This document shows positions 37,639 through 47,966 of a stretch of 64,000 bases of DNA, piece after piece. Positions within the stretch are counted from its first letter, which is position 1; every line of letters begins with the position of its first letter. The notes beneath the pieces were generated by a model, which was not told the DNA's origin, did no database searches, and worked only from the letters and a program-made list of their open reading frames with translations. Made by a program: the position numbers and the translations under genes. Source of the DNA: Periplaneta americana (lineage: Eukaryota; Arthropoda; Insecta; Blattodea; Blattidae); the NCBI RefSeq assembly GCF_040183065.1, contig NC_091123.1, forward strand, positions 12,990,001-13,054,000, read 5' to 3'.

Positions 37639-37740
37639 AACATCACTTTCCTTTGTATTAGGCTATTGGGATAAATTTCAGAACACGGATTCCTTCCTTT
37701 CTGTCTTCAAAATTCCAATCTAAAGAAAGCATTGAAAATT
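37639..37740. repeat. Direct repeat, left copy (right copy 39198-39303)
   Basis: About 100 bp (aacatcactttcctttgtat, ttggataaatttcag-like text, aattccaatctaaagaaagc) recurs at 39198-39303 immediately upstream of an exon. The copies differ by a few bases and a 5-bp indel. Confidence 0.88.
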
Positions 37741-37792
37741 AAAATATGCATGTTATATATTTGGTAACATTTGTGCCCTGGACCTGTATTGT

Positions 37793-37828
<36 letters not shown>

Positions 37829-38367
37829 TCCACTCAACAATGTAATTACAGAGTAGATAGGCCTAAAATGAAAATAACAGTAGTAATACATATAATAATG
37901 GTATTTAATATTGTGGGAAGTTGGCAGCCTGGCTGATGCTTACTACATAATTTTGTAATACTTCTATATCAGAACTAACCTTGAGAATTACTGGAATAAC
38001 AATAACGCTATCTTGTTAAATAAAGAGAGTCCCTCACATTGTATCGTTCGATGGTTTTTGTCGAACTTTTAATAGAGCCATGTCAGCCATGCTACAAGTT
38101 AATTAGCTTAGTACAATAATTCATCCTGCCCTAGGTTTTCTGTGGTTTCCCTAGGCCACTAAGACAAATGTCGAAATGAGATCTAAAAGAAATGGGCCAT
38201 GGATCTAATCTTTCTTCAAAATTTTTTCATGTATCTCAGTAACTTTTGAAAAAACATTCCTTTTCTTCCATGGGCTCTTCTTCGAACATTGGCTTCAGTG
38301 CCATATTACCTCTACAGTCAGTTTTTTTGTCTGCAACTAAAAACTATAATAATTTATATAAATAATT

Positions 38368-38617
38368 GTCCACACCTGTGAAGTAATGGTCAGTGCGTCT
38401 GGCCGCGAAACCAGGTAGCCCGGGTTCGAATCCCTGTCGGGGCAAGTTACCTGGTTGAGTTTTTTTCCGGGGTTTTCCCTCAACTCAATACGAGCAAATG
38501 CTGGGTAACTTTCGGTGCTGGACCCCGGACTCATTTCACTGGCATTATCACCATTTCATTCAGACGCTAAATAACCTGAGGTACAGCGTCGTAAAATAAC
38601 CCAATAAAATAAAAATA
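38368..38617 (+). mobile_element. tRNA-derived SINE, family 2, with 13-bp target duplication
   Basis: A somewhat diverged copy (GTCCACACCTGTGAAGTAAT) flanked by tatataaataatt at 38355-38367 and 38618-38630. Confidence 0.9.
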
Positions 38618-38826
38618 TATATAAATAATTGCAGTAATGTTGAAATGGCGGACTGCTTTGCCAATATTTAAGTACCTACAGCTGTTACGAAAGTTGTTTT
38701 TTTTTTTTTTTTTTTTTTTTTCGAACATTTAAAGTTAATGCAAAATAAGGAGAATTAAAATAAACTGCAAGATCACAGAGCCAACTGCTTCAAAGCTGGG
38801 TACTGGGTTCTGATGAGTGCACTGAT

Positions 38827-39197
38827 TGTCCACCGCTGTGGAGTAATCTGGGTCAATGTTACTTATGTCGTACCCACTATAGAGACATAGGCCAATTTTA
38901 CACATATTTAGTATAACTTGTTGCTTCTTTGACAGGTTAGGTTTGGTTAGTGTAGGTTTTTGTTATAGCCTACCTTGCATATACGATTATAGCGTAACAT
39001 TGGCAGTGATAAAGTGAAATATTCGTTCAGTGGGTGTTGGATACTCTACATTCACCGTAATGGGACCATGAAACAAGTGGGCCAAGGTTTAGATTCTGGG
39101 TGGGACAAGCTACCTGATTGGGATTTTTTCCGAGGTTTTCCTTCAACCTCTTGAAGTAGAATTGTTAGTAACTTTCGGTGTTGGACCTTGGACTCAT
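38827..39197 (+). mobile_element. Old SINE family 2 copy interrupted by about 200 bp
   Basis: The head ttgtccaccgctgtggagtaa at 38827 and the body (gggacaagctacctgattgg ... ggaccttggactcattta) from about 39090 belong to one diverged SINE. About 38860-39065 is inserted DNA containing aggttaggtttggttag. Confidence 0.7.
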
Positions 39198-39329
39198 TTA
39201 ACATCACTTTTCTTTGTATTAGGCTATTGGGATAAATTTCAGAACACGGATTCCTTCATTTCCCTCATACTTCAAAATTCCAATCTAAAGAAAGCATTGA
39301 AAATTAATTTAAATTTCACATATTTTCAG

Positions 39330-39467
39330 GTCGACCAGGAGATCATGGCGGACATGGTTCCGGGATTCGCCTACAGATATCATCTGTCTGGGGGAGCTGC
39401 ACAAATCCCAGAGTGTGGGAGAGACTTCTACAGTGGACTACAGCAGACCTGGGAGTTTGGCACTTTG
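39330..39467 (+). CDS. Second gene, exon A (unrecognised protein)
   Basis: An internal exon of 138 nt (46 codons, phase 0 both sides) between acatattttcag (AG at 39328-39329) and TTG|GTGAGT. It encodes VDQEIMADMVPGFAYRYHLS, then GGAAQIPECGRDFYSGLQQT and WEFGTL. No domain is recognised; the length, charge and lack of hydrophobic runs suggest a soluble segment. Support comes from strong splice sites, GC content well above the flanks and phase agreement with exon B downstream. Upstream exons were not found in the window, so the protein is partial. Whether A and B belong to one gene is inferred from matching phase and strand. Confidence 0.65.
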
Positions 39468-40143
39468 GTGAGTAGCGGAATCTGCGGTAATGTGATCTGT
39501 GGGTTAAAGAACGCAGCTGAATGCAAGCATGTGAATTGCGAATAGATGCCATTGATCTGAGGTGGCGGCATATTAACAGTGAGATGGAGGGGCGATTGTG
39601 GACTTCGTCAGAACTGGATGCCACAGCCGAATAGATGAGATGGTACCAAGCAGTGAATCACGTGCTTGCCGAGCGGTTTTAAGTACTTCAAAATCATCCC
39701 AATAGAAGAAGGTTATATAATAAGCTTAAGGCTACGGTGCTTTCATATGGGCCTTCCTCCGAAGTAAAAAAATAAAAAGGTAAAGCACATTCATTCCAAA
39801 TTAACATTGAGGCATAGAGATAATACTCTACCATCACACTTCACTCTAGTTTCTTCCCTAGTTTGTTTAATTGAGGTTTTGCAGACAATAGTCTTGGAAA
39901 TGTTGGGTACCGGTATGTGGGTTACATATATACATAAAAGGGATTCTCTACAAAATGGGCATATTTTGTTTTTTGATAAAAACTTTTCCTAAAAAAAAAG
40001 CATGATTTGTTAGTAGCATGAATATGGCCATAAAGTCATGTAATATGCACTCCTGTACATATGTGACATGTATCGTCTCAAGTGCAGGCAGTAAGGCCGT
40101 AACACGATACTACAAGAGAAGTTCGGCCGGCGTCGTGAATCGG
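39468..40143. other. Intron sequence, nothing recognised
   Basis: Follows the donor of exon A. AT-rich without clear elements up to the SINE at 40144. Confidence 0.5.
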
Positions 40144-40345
40144 GTCCCGGCATAGCTCAGTTGGTTAGAGAGCACTCAGCGTGCACAGCTGAGAGGTCCT
40201 GGGTTCGATTCCCGGTGCTGGTACGAATTTTTCTCGTACTTAATGGTATAAAAACAAACTGACTAGTCATACTAGTCGAGCAAAATATGAGGTGGGCGAG
40301 ACCTCATTCATATTTGATACATAGTAGCATGATGTTTAGGATTAT
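40144..40345 (+). mobile_element. tRNA-derived SINE, family 1
   Basis: The tRNA-like head (CCCGGCATAGCTCAGTTGGT, B box GGGTTCGATTCCCGG) has a 6-bp anticodon-type stem ctcagc/gctgag with loop gtgcaca. The body (gaatttttctcg ... gaggtgggcgagacctcatt) matches the SINE at 14605. The acceptor stem is mismatched, so it is not a working tRNA gene. Confidence 0.8.
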
Positions 40346-40498
40346 GAAAATATTTTCGTTTTACTTACTGGAATAGGTCGAAAAATGGGAAAAAGTGATG
40401 ACAAATCAGTAACAGTGATACAATTAAGAATTGTTGTAATAATTCACTAGAAAAATAGCTTTCAAACATTGGGAACTTACTTCTTGAAGATATAATAC

Positions 40499-41461
40499 CA
40501 CAGTCTACTATATACAGCCGCGAAGCTCAATATGTAGTAAAAATGCAAACATGGGTAGTTGCCCACCACTAGGATCGCTACTATCGCCTCATCATCGCAG
40601 ATCTCTCTCGTAGTAGATGACAAAATATGTTACACTTTCGTTGTGTTCTTTTTGGAAAAATTAACACCTTCCTTCCATTATTGAAATATTAAATGCATAA
40701 AGTTAATTTATTATTTTAATGAGGTATATTAAATTCCACCATAAACTCGAAGATACCTGCAAGAAATAGGTTAATATGATTTTTGTTTGTGCAAAACGAA
40801 CTGAAATTTACTATAATCGCTTCACTCATTCAAGATTATAGTGATAATTAACTATGAAACCAATAAATATTAATTTGCATTTCCCTTTACAAAAATAATG
40901 GAAATATGAATTAATGGAGTAACTTACGTGTACCGGTACTTGTAGTGTAGGCTTACGTAGTTAACAAAGTGGGATGAGGTTAAGCAATAATAATCACACC
41001 AGAATTGGAAATAAAACGTGATCAATAAATTTTATTGTAACAGACTTTTTCTACGTCTCTAGTAAAGTAACAAAAATAACAACAAACTTAACAGCTATAA
41101 TTAAAAACATATCCTTTGAAAAAAAAAATAGGCCTAAGCAATAATAATCCCACAGAATTGAAAATAAAACGTGATCAATAAATTTCATTAAAACAAACTT
41201 AATTTTTCTACGTCTCTAGTAAAATAATATTATTCCAATTATTGTATTTTAGCCATTAACATTTTCATTACAACCAATAACGAACATTTCACAAGCATCA
41301 ATGTGAAATACGCAACGAGCTAGCACTCGATGGAAATATGACACAGTCCAAAGTCGACCGTGGACAGTCTATTGTTTCTAGTTGCTAACCGCTTGGAGCG
41401 CTTTATCACGAGATTTGCAAAAAATCATCTCAAGCTTCGCGACTGTGTATAGTAGACTGTG
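40499..41461. mobile_element. 963-bp CACAGTCTA-family element, 7-bp target duplication split by a pogo insertion
   Basis: The ends CACAGTCTACTATATACAGC and the reverse complement of the right end CACAGTCTACTATACACAGT (both continuing CGCGAAGCT) match with two differences in 29. The left flank is ataatac (40492-40498). The right flank begins ataata and its last bases reappear after the pogo-like element (tac at 42073-42075), so the pogo element landed in this duplication. Two related internal stretches (about 40985-41080 and 41145-41225) share acgtgatcaataaatttya. No ORF. Confidence 0.88.
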
Positions 41462-41467
41462 ATAATA

Positions 41468-42072
41468 CTGTATTTACCTGCATAATGAGTGCGCTCCAAT
41501 TTTTCGCATTAAAATTTACAAAAAGAGTTCCTCCCATGATAAGACACATTTCATTTTAAACAAAGATCGTTTTAATATCGAAAGTCGTAAGATTGAATGC
41601 ACTGCTTATGTTTAAATTCAACTTTTTAAACAATACATGGTACCACTGCAGTCGTGATTGGTTATTTTTTTACACTTGCAAAATATAGGTACTCTTCAAT
41701 TAACAATGCAGTATTCTTAGGACATCTGCAGTAATCAGTTCTGTCGATAGAATTGTGTTTCGACAGTGGATAAGAACCGACCGAAATATTCAAGTTACAC
41801 AGCGAGTTTTAAGCTGAAAGTTATCAAATTTGTGGAAAAACACTCTATCGATCGTCTTAAGTGCGATGCAATCTGTAACTTATATAAATTAGTCGCAGCC
41901 CATATATCTATTGTATCGATTATTTCGGCATACGAGCTGGCAACCTTTAATGCACGTTTCCTCCCTCTCCCCCCCCCCCACTAAAATTTTTTCCTCGCAT
42001 AAGGGACTCATCCTATTTGTTTGTTATAAAAATTGAAAAACAAAAGTGCGCCTATTATGCGGGTAAATACGG
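41468..42072 (+). mobile_element. 605-bp pogo-like non-autonomous element
   Basis: The ends CTGTATTTACCTGCATAATG and the reverse complement of the right end CCGTATTTACCCGCATAATA are inverted and flanked by TA (41466-41467, 42073-42074). A short ORF at 41766 reads MDKNRPKYSSYTASFKLKVI then KFVEKHS, the beginning of the helix-turn-helix domain of pogo/Tigger transposases. The rest of the transposase is deleted. The 3' half of this element is included in the tandem duplication that follows. Confidence 0.87.
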
Positions 42073-42219
42073 TACATCTCTCCATGCTAATGGAGTAGGA
42101 TATTTTTTAATACAAAATCAAACCTCATATTAATCCAGTTTTCATTCATTGCTATTGCAAAGTATACGGATAATTTAAACCTCTTGTGAATAAACATATC
42201 GTCATTTTACTTATTTCAG

Positions 42220-42366
42220 GCATTTCGAGACACAGCGGAATTTAATTCCCTGGAATGGCTTACGCAGAAGAAATGGAAGACTCCTCTCGATGCACTGAAC
42301 CACCTGCACAGTCGAGTGCTACTGAGGAAAGGCGAGACAACCTCACCAGCAAACATGCATAAGCTA
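42220..42366 (+). CDS. Second gene, exon B, copy 1 (intact)
   Basis: An exon of 147 nt (49 codons, phase 0) between ttacttatttcag and CTA|GTGAGT. It encodes AFRDTAEFNSLEWLTQKKWK, then TPLDALNHLHSRVLLRKGET and TSPANMHKL. It keeps an open frame and both splice sites, so it is the best candidate for the working copy. No domain is recognised; a mixed-charge helical segment is likely. A second possible donor four codon positions later (gtga|gtatgg) would change the phase and give a longer C-terminus with the exon at 48783. Confidence 0.68.
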
Positions 42367-42489
42367 GTGAGTATGGAGACCAAAGTGGTTGCTCTCATTT
42401 ACAACTTCTCAAATAGTTTCCTTGATACCTTTCATTGTACTGACTTATCAGATTACCAGGAAACAATTGGCATTCATACAGTTCTCTCT

Positions 42490-43460
42490 GTAGATTAAAA
42501 ACTTAAAAAAGTTTCATATCCATGGTTCAAATAAAACAAAAAATCAACATCCCGAATTTAAAAGAAAACTTACAAATTAAACCAAACCCTTTAACTCTCT
42601 TAAATATAGAATATAATCTAAATTTAACAGAAGAAATACTGAAATAAAAAATAAACACTGAAACAATAAAACAATTGTCTTTAGAAACAATTAATATTAG
42701 GTACCCTCCACAAAATTGGCTTCATTTATACACCGACGGACCCTTGATCTCCAGGGAACAAGGTGCTGGTGCAGGTGTTACGTGCTGTCTCTTCTCACTT
42801 TATAGATCTCTTGGATATGGAACAACAAGTTTTGATGGCGAAATCATTGCAATAAGTGAAAGTGTAAGGAATCTTCGATGCCACATCAATAAATTTAGGA
42901 ATGCAGTTATATTGTCAGATTCCAAAGCAGCTATTCTATCAATAGTCTCTAGACACACACCTTCATCTCAAACAGCAGAAATAACTAAAATGCTCTCTAA
43001 ATTAATATCACTCAATAAAAGAATTGTATTCCAATGGATACCATCCCATTGTGGAATTCTGGGAAACGAGAATGTGGATGCTTTAGCAAAGAAGGGTAGC
43101 ACTGCTACTTACAGACCTGTTACTAAATCTACATATTACTCTGTGAAAAGATTTATTAAATCTACATACTTAGACTTCAACAAACAAAATTTGATAACAC
43201 AATCCCAAGGGAAAAAAATGGAACTCTCTGCATCAGAATCCACAGTTAATTCCCGATTTACCACGAAAATCGTCTGTAGCTGCATTTAGATTGGCAACAG
43301 GCCATGATTGTTTGGCCAAACACTTGCATAGAATTGGAATATATCAGTCCCCTAACTGCCCATTGTGCAACTCAAACCAAGAAATGGATATCTTTGAAAA
43401 ATATTGGAGTGCGAGAGGTCAAATGACTTTATTGTCGAATGCCTGGTATTAGAAAACAAC
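42490..43460 (+). mobile_element. LINE fragment with RNase H domain, copy 1
   Basis: The frame 42675-43289 encodes an RNase H domain of an I/R1/Jockey-type LINE. The four acidic residues are visible: Asp in LHLYTDGPL, Glu in SFDGEIIAI, Asp in VILSDSKAA and Asp in NENVDALAKK, plus QWIPSHCGI. A frameshift then leads to RLATGHDCLAKHLHRIG and SPNCLLCNSN, the start of a zinc-finger tail. Compared with copy 2 this copy lacks about 40 bp, which removes the HLKIC half of the finger. Confidence 0.88.
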
Positions 43461-43804
43461 ATAAATTAGTTGCGGCCCATATATCTATTCTATCGATTAT
43501 TTCAGCATTCGAGCTGGCAACCTTTAATGCAGGTTTTTTCTTTCTTCCCCACCCCCCCGCCCCCCACTAAAATTTTTTTCTTTTCATAAAGGACTCATCC
43601 TATTTTTGTTATAAAAATTGAAAAACAAAAGTGCGCCTATTATGCGGGTAAATATGGTACATCTCTCCATGCTAATGGAGTAGGATATTTTTGAATACAA
43701 AATCAAACCTCATATTAATCCAGTTTTCATTCATTGCTATTGCAAAGTATACGGATAATTTAAACCTCTCGTGAATAAACATATCGTCATTTTACTTATT
43801 TCAG

Positions 43805-43951
43805 GTATTTCGAGAGACAGCGGTATTTAATTCCCTGGAATGGCTTACACAGTAGAGATGGAAGACTCCTCTTGATGCACTGAACCACCTGCACAGTCGA
43901 GTGCTACTGAGGAAAGGCGAGACAACCTCACCAGCAAACATGCATAAGCTA
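43805..43951 (+). pseudogene. Exon B, copy 2, with an in-frame stop
   Basis: 147 nt with the same splice sites as copy 1 but reading VFRETAVFNSLEWLTQ and then TAG at 43853-43855. The second half is identical to copy 1. The first half resembles copy 3 more than copy 1. Inclusion in an mRNA would truncate the protein. Confidence 0.8.
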
Positions 43952-44074
43952 GTGAGTATGGAGACCAAAGTGGTTGCTCTCATTTACAACTTCTCAAATA
44001 GTTTCCTTGATACCTTTCATTGTACTGACTTATCAGATTACCAGGAAACACTTGGCATTCATACAGTTCTCTCT

Positions 44075-45085
44075 GTAGATTAAAAACTTTAAAAAGTTTC
44101 ATATCCATGGTTCGAATAAAATAAAAAATCAACATCCCGAATTTAAAAGAAAACTTACAAATCAAACCAAACCCTTTAACTCTCTTAAATATAGAATATA
44201 ATCTAAATTTAACAGAAGAAATACTGAAATCAAAAATAAACACAAACAATAAAACAATTGTCTTTAGAAACAATTAATATTAGGTACCCTCCACAAAATT
44301 GGCTTCATTTATACACTGACGGACCCTTGATCTCCAGGGAACAAGGTGCTGGTGCAGGTGTTACGTGCTGTCTCTTCTCACTTTATAGATCTCTTGGATA
44401 TGGAACAACAAGTTTTGATGGCGAAATCATTGCAATAAGTGAAAGTGTAAGGAATCTTCGATGCCACATCAATAAATTTAGGAATGCAGTTATATTGTCA
44501 GATTCCAAAGCAGCTATTCTTTCAATAGTCTCTAGACACACACCTTCATCTCAAACAGCAGGAATAACTAAAATGCTCTCTAAATTAATATCACTCAATA
44601 AAAGAATTGTATTCCAATGGATACCATCCCATTGTGGAATTCTGGGAAACGAGAATGTGGATGCTTTAGCAAAGAAGGGTAGCACTGCTACTTACAGACC
44701 TGTTACTAAATCTACATATTACTCTGTGAAAAGATTTATTAAATCTACATACTTAGACTTCAACAAACAAAATTTGATAACACAATCCCAAGGGAAAAAA
44801 ATGGAACTCTCTGCATCAGAATCCACAGTTAATTCCCGATTTACCACGAAAATCGTCTGTAGCTGCATTTAGATTGGCAACAGGCCATGATTGTTTGGCC
44901 AAACACTTGCATAGAATTGGAATATATCAGTCCCCTAACTGCCTATTGTGCAACTCAAACCAAGAAATGGATTCGGAACACCTCAAAATCTGTGCTTCAG
45001 TGGCTGGCCATGATAATATCTTTGAAAAATATTGGAGTGCGAGAGGTCAAATGACTTTTTTGTCCAACGCCTGGCATTAGAAAAC
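44075..45085 (+). mobile_element. LINE fragment with RNase H domain, copy 2
   Basis: Nearly identical to the fragment at 42490-43460 (one residue differs over 204 codons, Glu to Gly near TAGITK). Both share the same frameshift after NSRFTTKIV, so it predates the duplication. This copy keeps the complete zinc-finger pattern NCLLCNSNQEMDSEHLKIC (CX2CX9HX4C). Confidence 0.9.
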
Positions 45086-45426
45086 AACATAAATTAGTTG
45101 CGGCCCATATATCTATTCTATCGATTATTTCAGCATTCGAGCTGGCAACCTTTAATGCAGGTTTTTCTTTCTTTCTCCCCCCCCCCCCCCCCACTAAAAT
45201 TTTTTCCTTGCATAAAGGACTCATCCTATTTTTGTTATAAAAATTGAAAAACAAAAGTGTGCCTATTATGCGGGTAAATATGGTACATCTCTCCATATTA
45301 ATGGAGTAGTATTTCTTTGAATACAAAATCAAACCTCATATTAATCCAGTTTTCATTGCTATTGCGAAGTATACGGATAATTTAAACCTCTTGTGAATAA
45401 ACATATCGTCATTTTACTTATTTCAG

Positions 45427-45561
45427 GTATTTCGAGACACAGTGGTATTTAATTCCCTGGAATGGCTTACACAGCAGAGATGGAAGACTCCTCTTGATGC
45501 ACTGAACCACCTGCTCAGTTTAGTGCTACTGAGGAAATGCAAGGCAACCCACCACTGTTAA
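45427..45561 (+). pseudogene. Exon B, copy 3, truncated
   Basis: It begins after the same acceptor and reads VFRDTVVFNSLEWLTQQRWK then TPLDALNHLLSLVLLRK. After codon 37 it diverges and meets TAA at 45559-45561 with no matching donor. It is open up to its own stop, so it could in principle act as an alternative last exon. Confidence 0.7.
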
Positions 45562-45573
45562 CGACAAGGTTAG

Positions 45574-45963
45574 GTTGAGTTTGATGAGCAGATAATATAT
45601 TAGTCTAAATTAGACACAGGGACAGTGATAATGATGCATTAATATTTTGAAATATACTTTCGTTAGGATTATGTTGTTCTTTAAAAGTATTTTGAAATAT
45701 ATTCTCACTAGAATTATGATCCTTATCAATATTTTCAAATATATTGACGTTAGCATTAGTTACTGTTTTTTTTTTCTTTTTTTTCTTATTTTCTTCTTTC
45801 TCTAGTTACATATCTTGTATATACGAAGGTTAGGTTTGGTTAGTTTAGGTTTTTATCAACAAAGTCCGCGCGTTTACAGTTATCTCAGAGCCAAACTGTT
45901 CCTGTCGTGAGCTGCATGTGACAAAAATTATTAATTTAAACCTAACATTTCATATTGTCCATG
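45574..45963. other. Intron DNA with TTAGG-like words
   Basis: aaggttaggttgag at 45567 and aaggttaggtttggttag at 45827 resemble scattered insect TTAGG repeats. Otherwise AT-rich. Confidence 0.5.
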
Positions 45964-45965
45964 TA

Positions 45966-46644
45966 CGAGGCGTGTTCTTAAAGTAAGTTCCAAAAGGGTG
46001 TAGAAAGTAAACGGGAAAATATTTACAAACCATTTTTGTTGCATTGTATTCCCCACACTTCAATTACTTCTCACCATAATCTCCACCATTATTGAGGCAT
46101 TTATCGAGTCGTGGCAAAAGTCTTTCTATCCCCTCATTGTAGAATTCACCCACCTGCAAACCACTCCGCAACATTTGTGGAAAATTCAAGGAAAGCGAAG
46201 AAATTGTGAACCTCCTGTCCTCATGAATTTTTTCATCGACAGCATGCACCAAATCGTCATTGATCAAAGATGGCCGACCGGTATGCTGCTCGTCATGCAC
46301 AGAGATGCGGCTCTTGTTGAACTTTCTAACCCATCTCCTGACCATTCCATCACTAATGGCATCATCACCATACACCTCACAAAGTTGACGATGAATGTCA
46401 GCTGGTTTGATGTTTCTCGCATTCAAAAAACGGATAACAGACTGCATCTCACAGTCGGCGGGGTGCTCGATCACTTTAATCATTTCAACTGATCACAACT
46501 AACCACACACACGGACTGAAGCTCTGAAACTGCATGCACAGCTTGCCTGAGGACTGAAGAAGAAAACACGTATGCGCAAAATAACGATTGCAGCAATGCG
46601 ACAGCTATAATTGAAAATGGAACTTACTTTAAGAACACGCCTCG
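45966..46644 (-). mobile_element. 679-bp internally deleted mariner element
   Basis: Terminal inverted repeats CGAGGCGTGTTCTTAAAGTA (45966, continuing agttcc) and its exact inverse ending at 46644, flanked by TA on both sides (45964-45965, 46645-46646). The minus-strand frame 46483-46064 encodes the N-terminal part of a mariner transposase (helix-turn-helix region: FLNARNIKPADIHRQLCEVY, RRWVRKFNKSR, HDEQHTGRPS) joined directly to the C-terminal FYNEGIERLLPRLDKCLNNG. The catalytic middle is gone, with the reading frame preserved. Non-autonomous and possibly young, given its perfect ends. Confidence 0.95.
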
Positions 46645-46989
46645 TAGCTTACTAATTTAAATTAAGATCATATTGTACTTGATAATTTGTAACTTTAATC
46701 ATAAACTGTTTCATTTACGTATTACTTGTATATAATATAAAATGTTACATTTCGATGGTGTTTGGGTAGAGGAGATAAGTCATAAAAATGAGTTCTCATA
46801 TACTGTATTTCATCACATAATCGTCTCATTTTTAATGCCTTTGTTTTGACGTGAAAATATATGGTGCGAACATTGTGTGAAGAATAAATTAAAGTGGTAA
46901 TGATAGGTTGCGTCAATTTTCAGTGAAGCTTCCATATAATGGGGGTGTGTGCAAGCAAGCAGGGCCAAGTTGCGTGATTCGTAGCAGGA

Positions 46990-47105
46990 AAGGAAGGAAA
47001 GGGGAACTGGTATTAGTGTGCGACGCTGAAAATGGGGAACTGGTATTAGTGTGCGACGCTGAAAATGGGGAACTGGTATTAGTGTGCGACGCTGAAAATT
47101 TAACA
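46990..47105. repeat. 33-bp tandem repeat, three copies
   Basis: gacgctgaaaatgggg recurs at 47022, 47055 and 47088, 33 bp apart, with ggaactggtattagtgtgc between. The third copy leads into the 80-bp repeat. Confidence 0.93.
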
Positions 47106-47465
47106 TTAATAATATCATAACAAAATAAAAATTACTGTGGTATTACTGAATTAAAAACACTTTTTGTGATGCTGAAAATGTAATGTTAATAATATCGTAA
47201 CAAAATTAAAAACACTTTTTGTGACGCTGAAAATGTAATGTTAATAATATCGTAACAAAATAAAAATTACTGTGGTATTACTGAATTAAAAACACTTTTT
47301 GTGACACTGAAAATGTAATGTTAATAATATCGTAACAAAATAAAAATTACTGTGGTATTACTGAATTAAAAACACTTTTTGTGACGCTGAAAATGTAATG
47401 TTAATAATATCGTAACAAAATAAAAATTACTGTGGTATTACTGAATTAAAAACACTTTTTATTGA
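47106..47465. repeat. 80-bp tandem repeat, about four copies
   Basis: The unit begins gtgacgctgaaaatgtaatg and includes attactgtggtattactgaa and aaaaacactttttg. Starts at 47166 (short, 55 bp), 47221, 47301 and 47381. It shares gacgctgaaaat with the 33-bp array beside it, so the two probably grew from one seed. Confidence 0.93.
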
Positions 47466-47709
47466 CTAAAACATTCATAGTATTATTGAATCACATGCAC
47501 GGGTACATCTGATACACTGAAGTCGATATTATCTGACTGCTGGATCAGTCTGGAAAGATGATTGGCCTAGGCATAAAAAAGTAAACAATCATCACACCAA
47601 CAATTATACTGAACTGAAGGCATTTCTGGCTATTGACTTGATGCTAGCATCTCGCATCCCCCTCCCCCCCCACTCCATTCACTTTCGCCAGCTGCCGCTA
47701 CTGTTTCTC

Positions 47710-47966
47710 GTCCACACCTGTGGAGTAACGGTCAGCGCGTCTGGCTGCGAAACCAGGTGGCCCGGGTTCGAATCCCGGTCGGGGCAAGTTACCTGGTTGA
47801 GGTTTTTTCCGGGGTTTTCCCTCAACCCAATACGAGCAAATGCTGGGTAACTTTCGGTGCTGGACCCTGGACTCATTTCACCAGCATTATCACCTTCATT
47901 TCATTCAGACTAAATAACCTAGATGTTGATACAGCGTCGTAAAATAACCCAATAAAATAAAAAAAA
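47710..47966 (+). mobile_element. tRNA-derived SINE, family 2
   Basis: Full-length copy (GTCCACACCTGTGGAGTAAC, B box GGTTCGAATCC). The flanks share only tttctc, so the target duplication is short or eroded. Confidence 0.9.

Larger units (their letters stand above)
41881..45573. repeat. About 1.6-kb tandem duplication carrying an exon and a LINE RNase H fragment
   Basis: Unit 1 starts at about 41881, unit 2 at 43466 and a partial unit 3 at 45093 (each begins near ataaattagt.gc.gcccatat). Each unit holds the right half of the pogo-like element, exon B (42220, 43805, 45427) and, in the first two, a LINE fragment. The spacings are 1585 and 1622 bp. Unit 3 stops matching inside exon B. Confidence 0.9.

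Noticed and set aside
38935-38960. aggttaggtttggttag as a possible interstitial telomere repeat
   Set aside because: Only two or three TTAGG-like words, with similar short pieces at 45567 and 45827. Too short to call a telomeric array.
47679-47876. Open frames such as MSPGSSTESYPAFARIGLRE on the minus strand, also at 38337 and 27352
   Set aside because: They are the antisense of SINE family 2 and recur with every copy; not genes.
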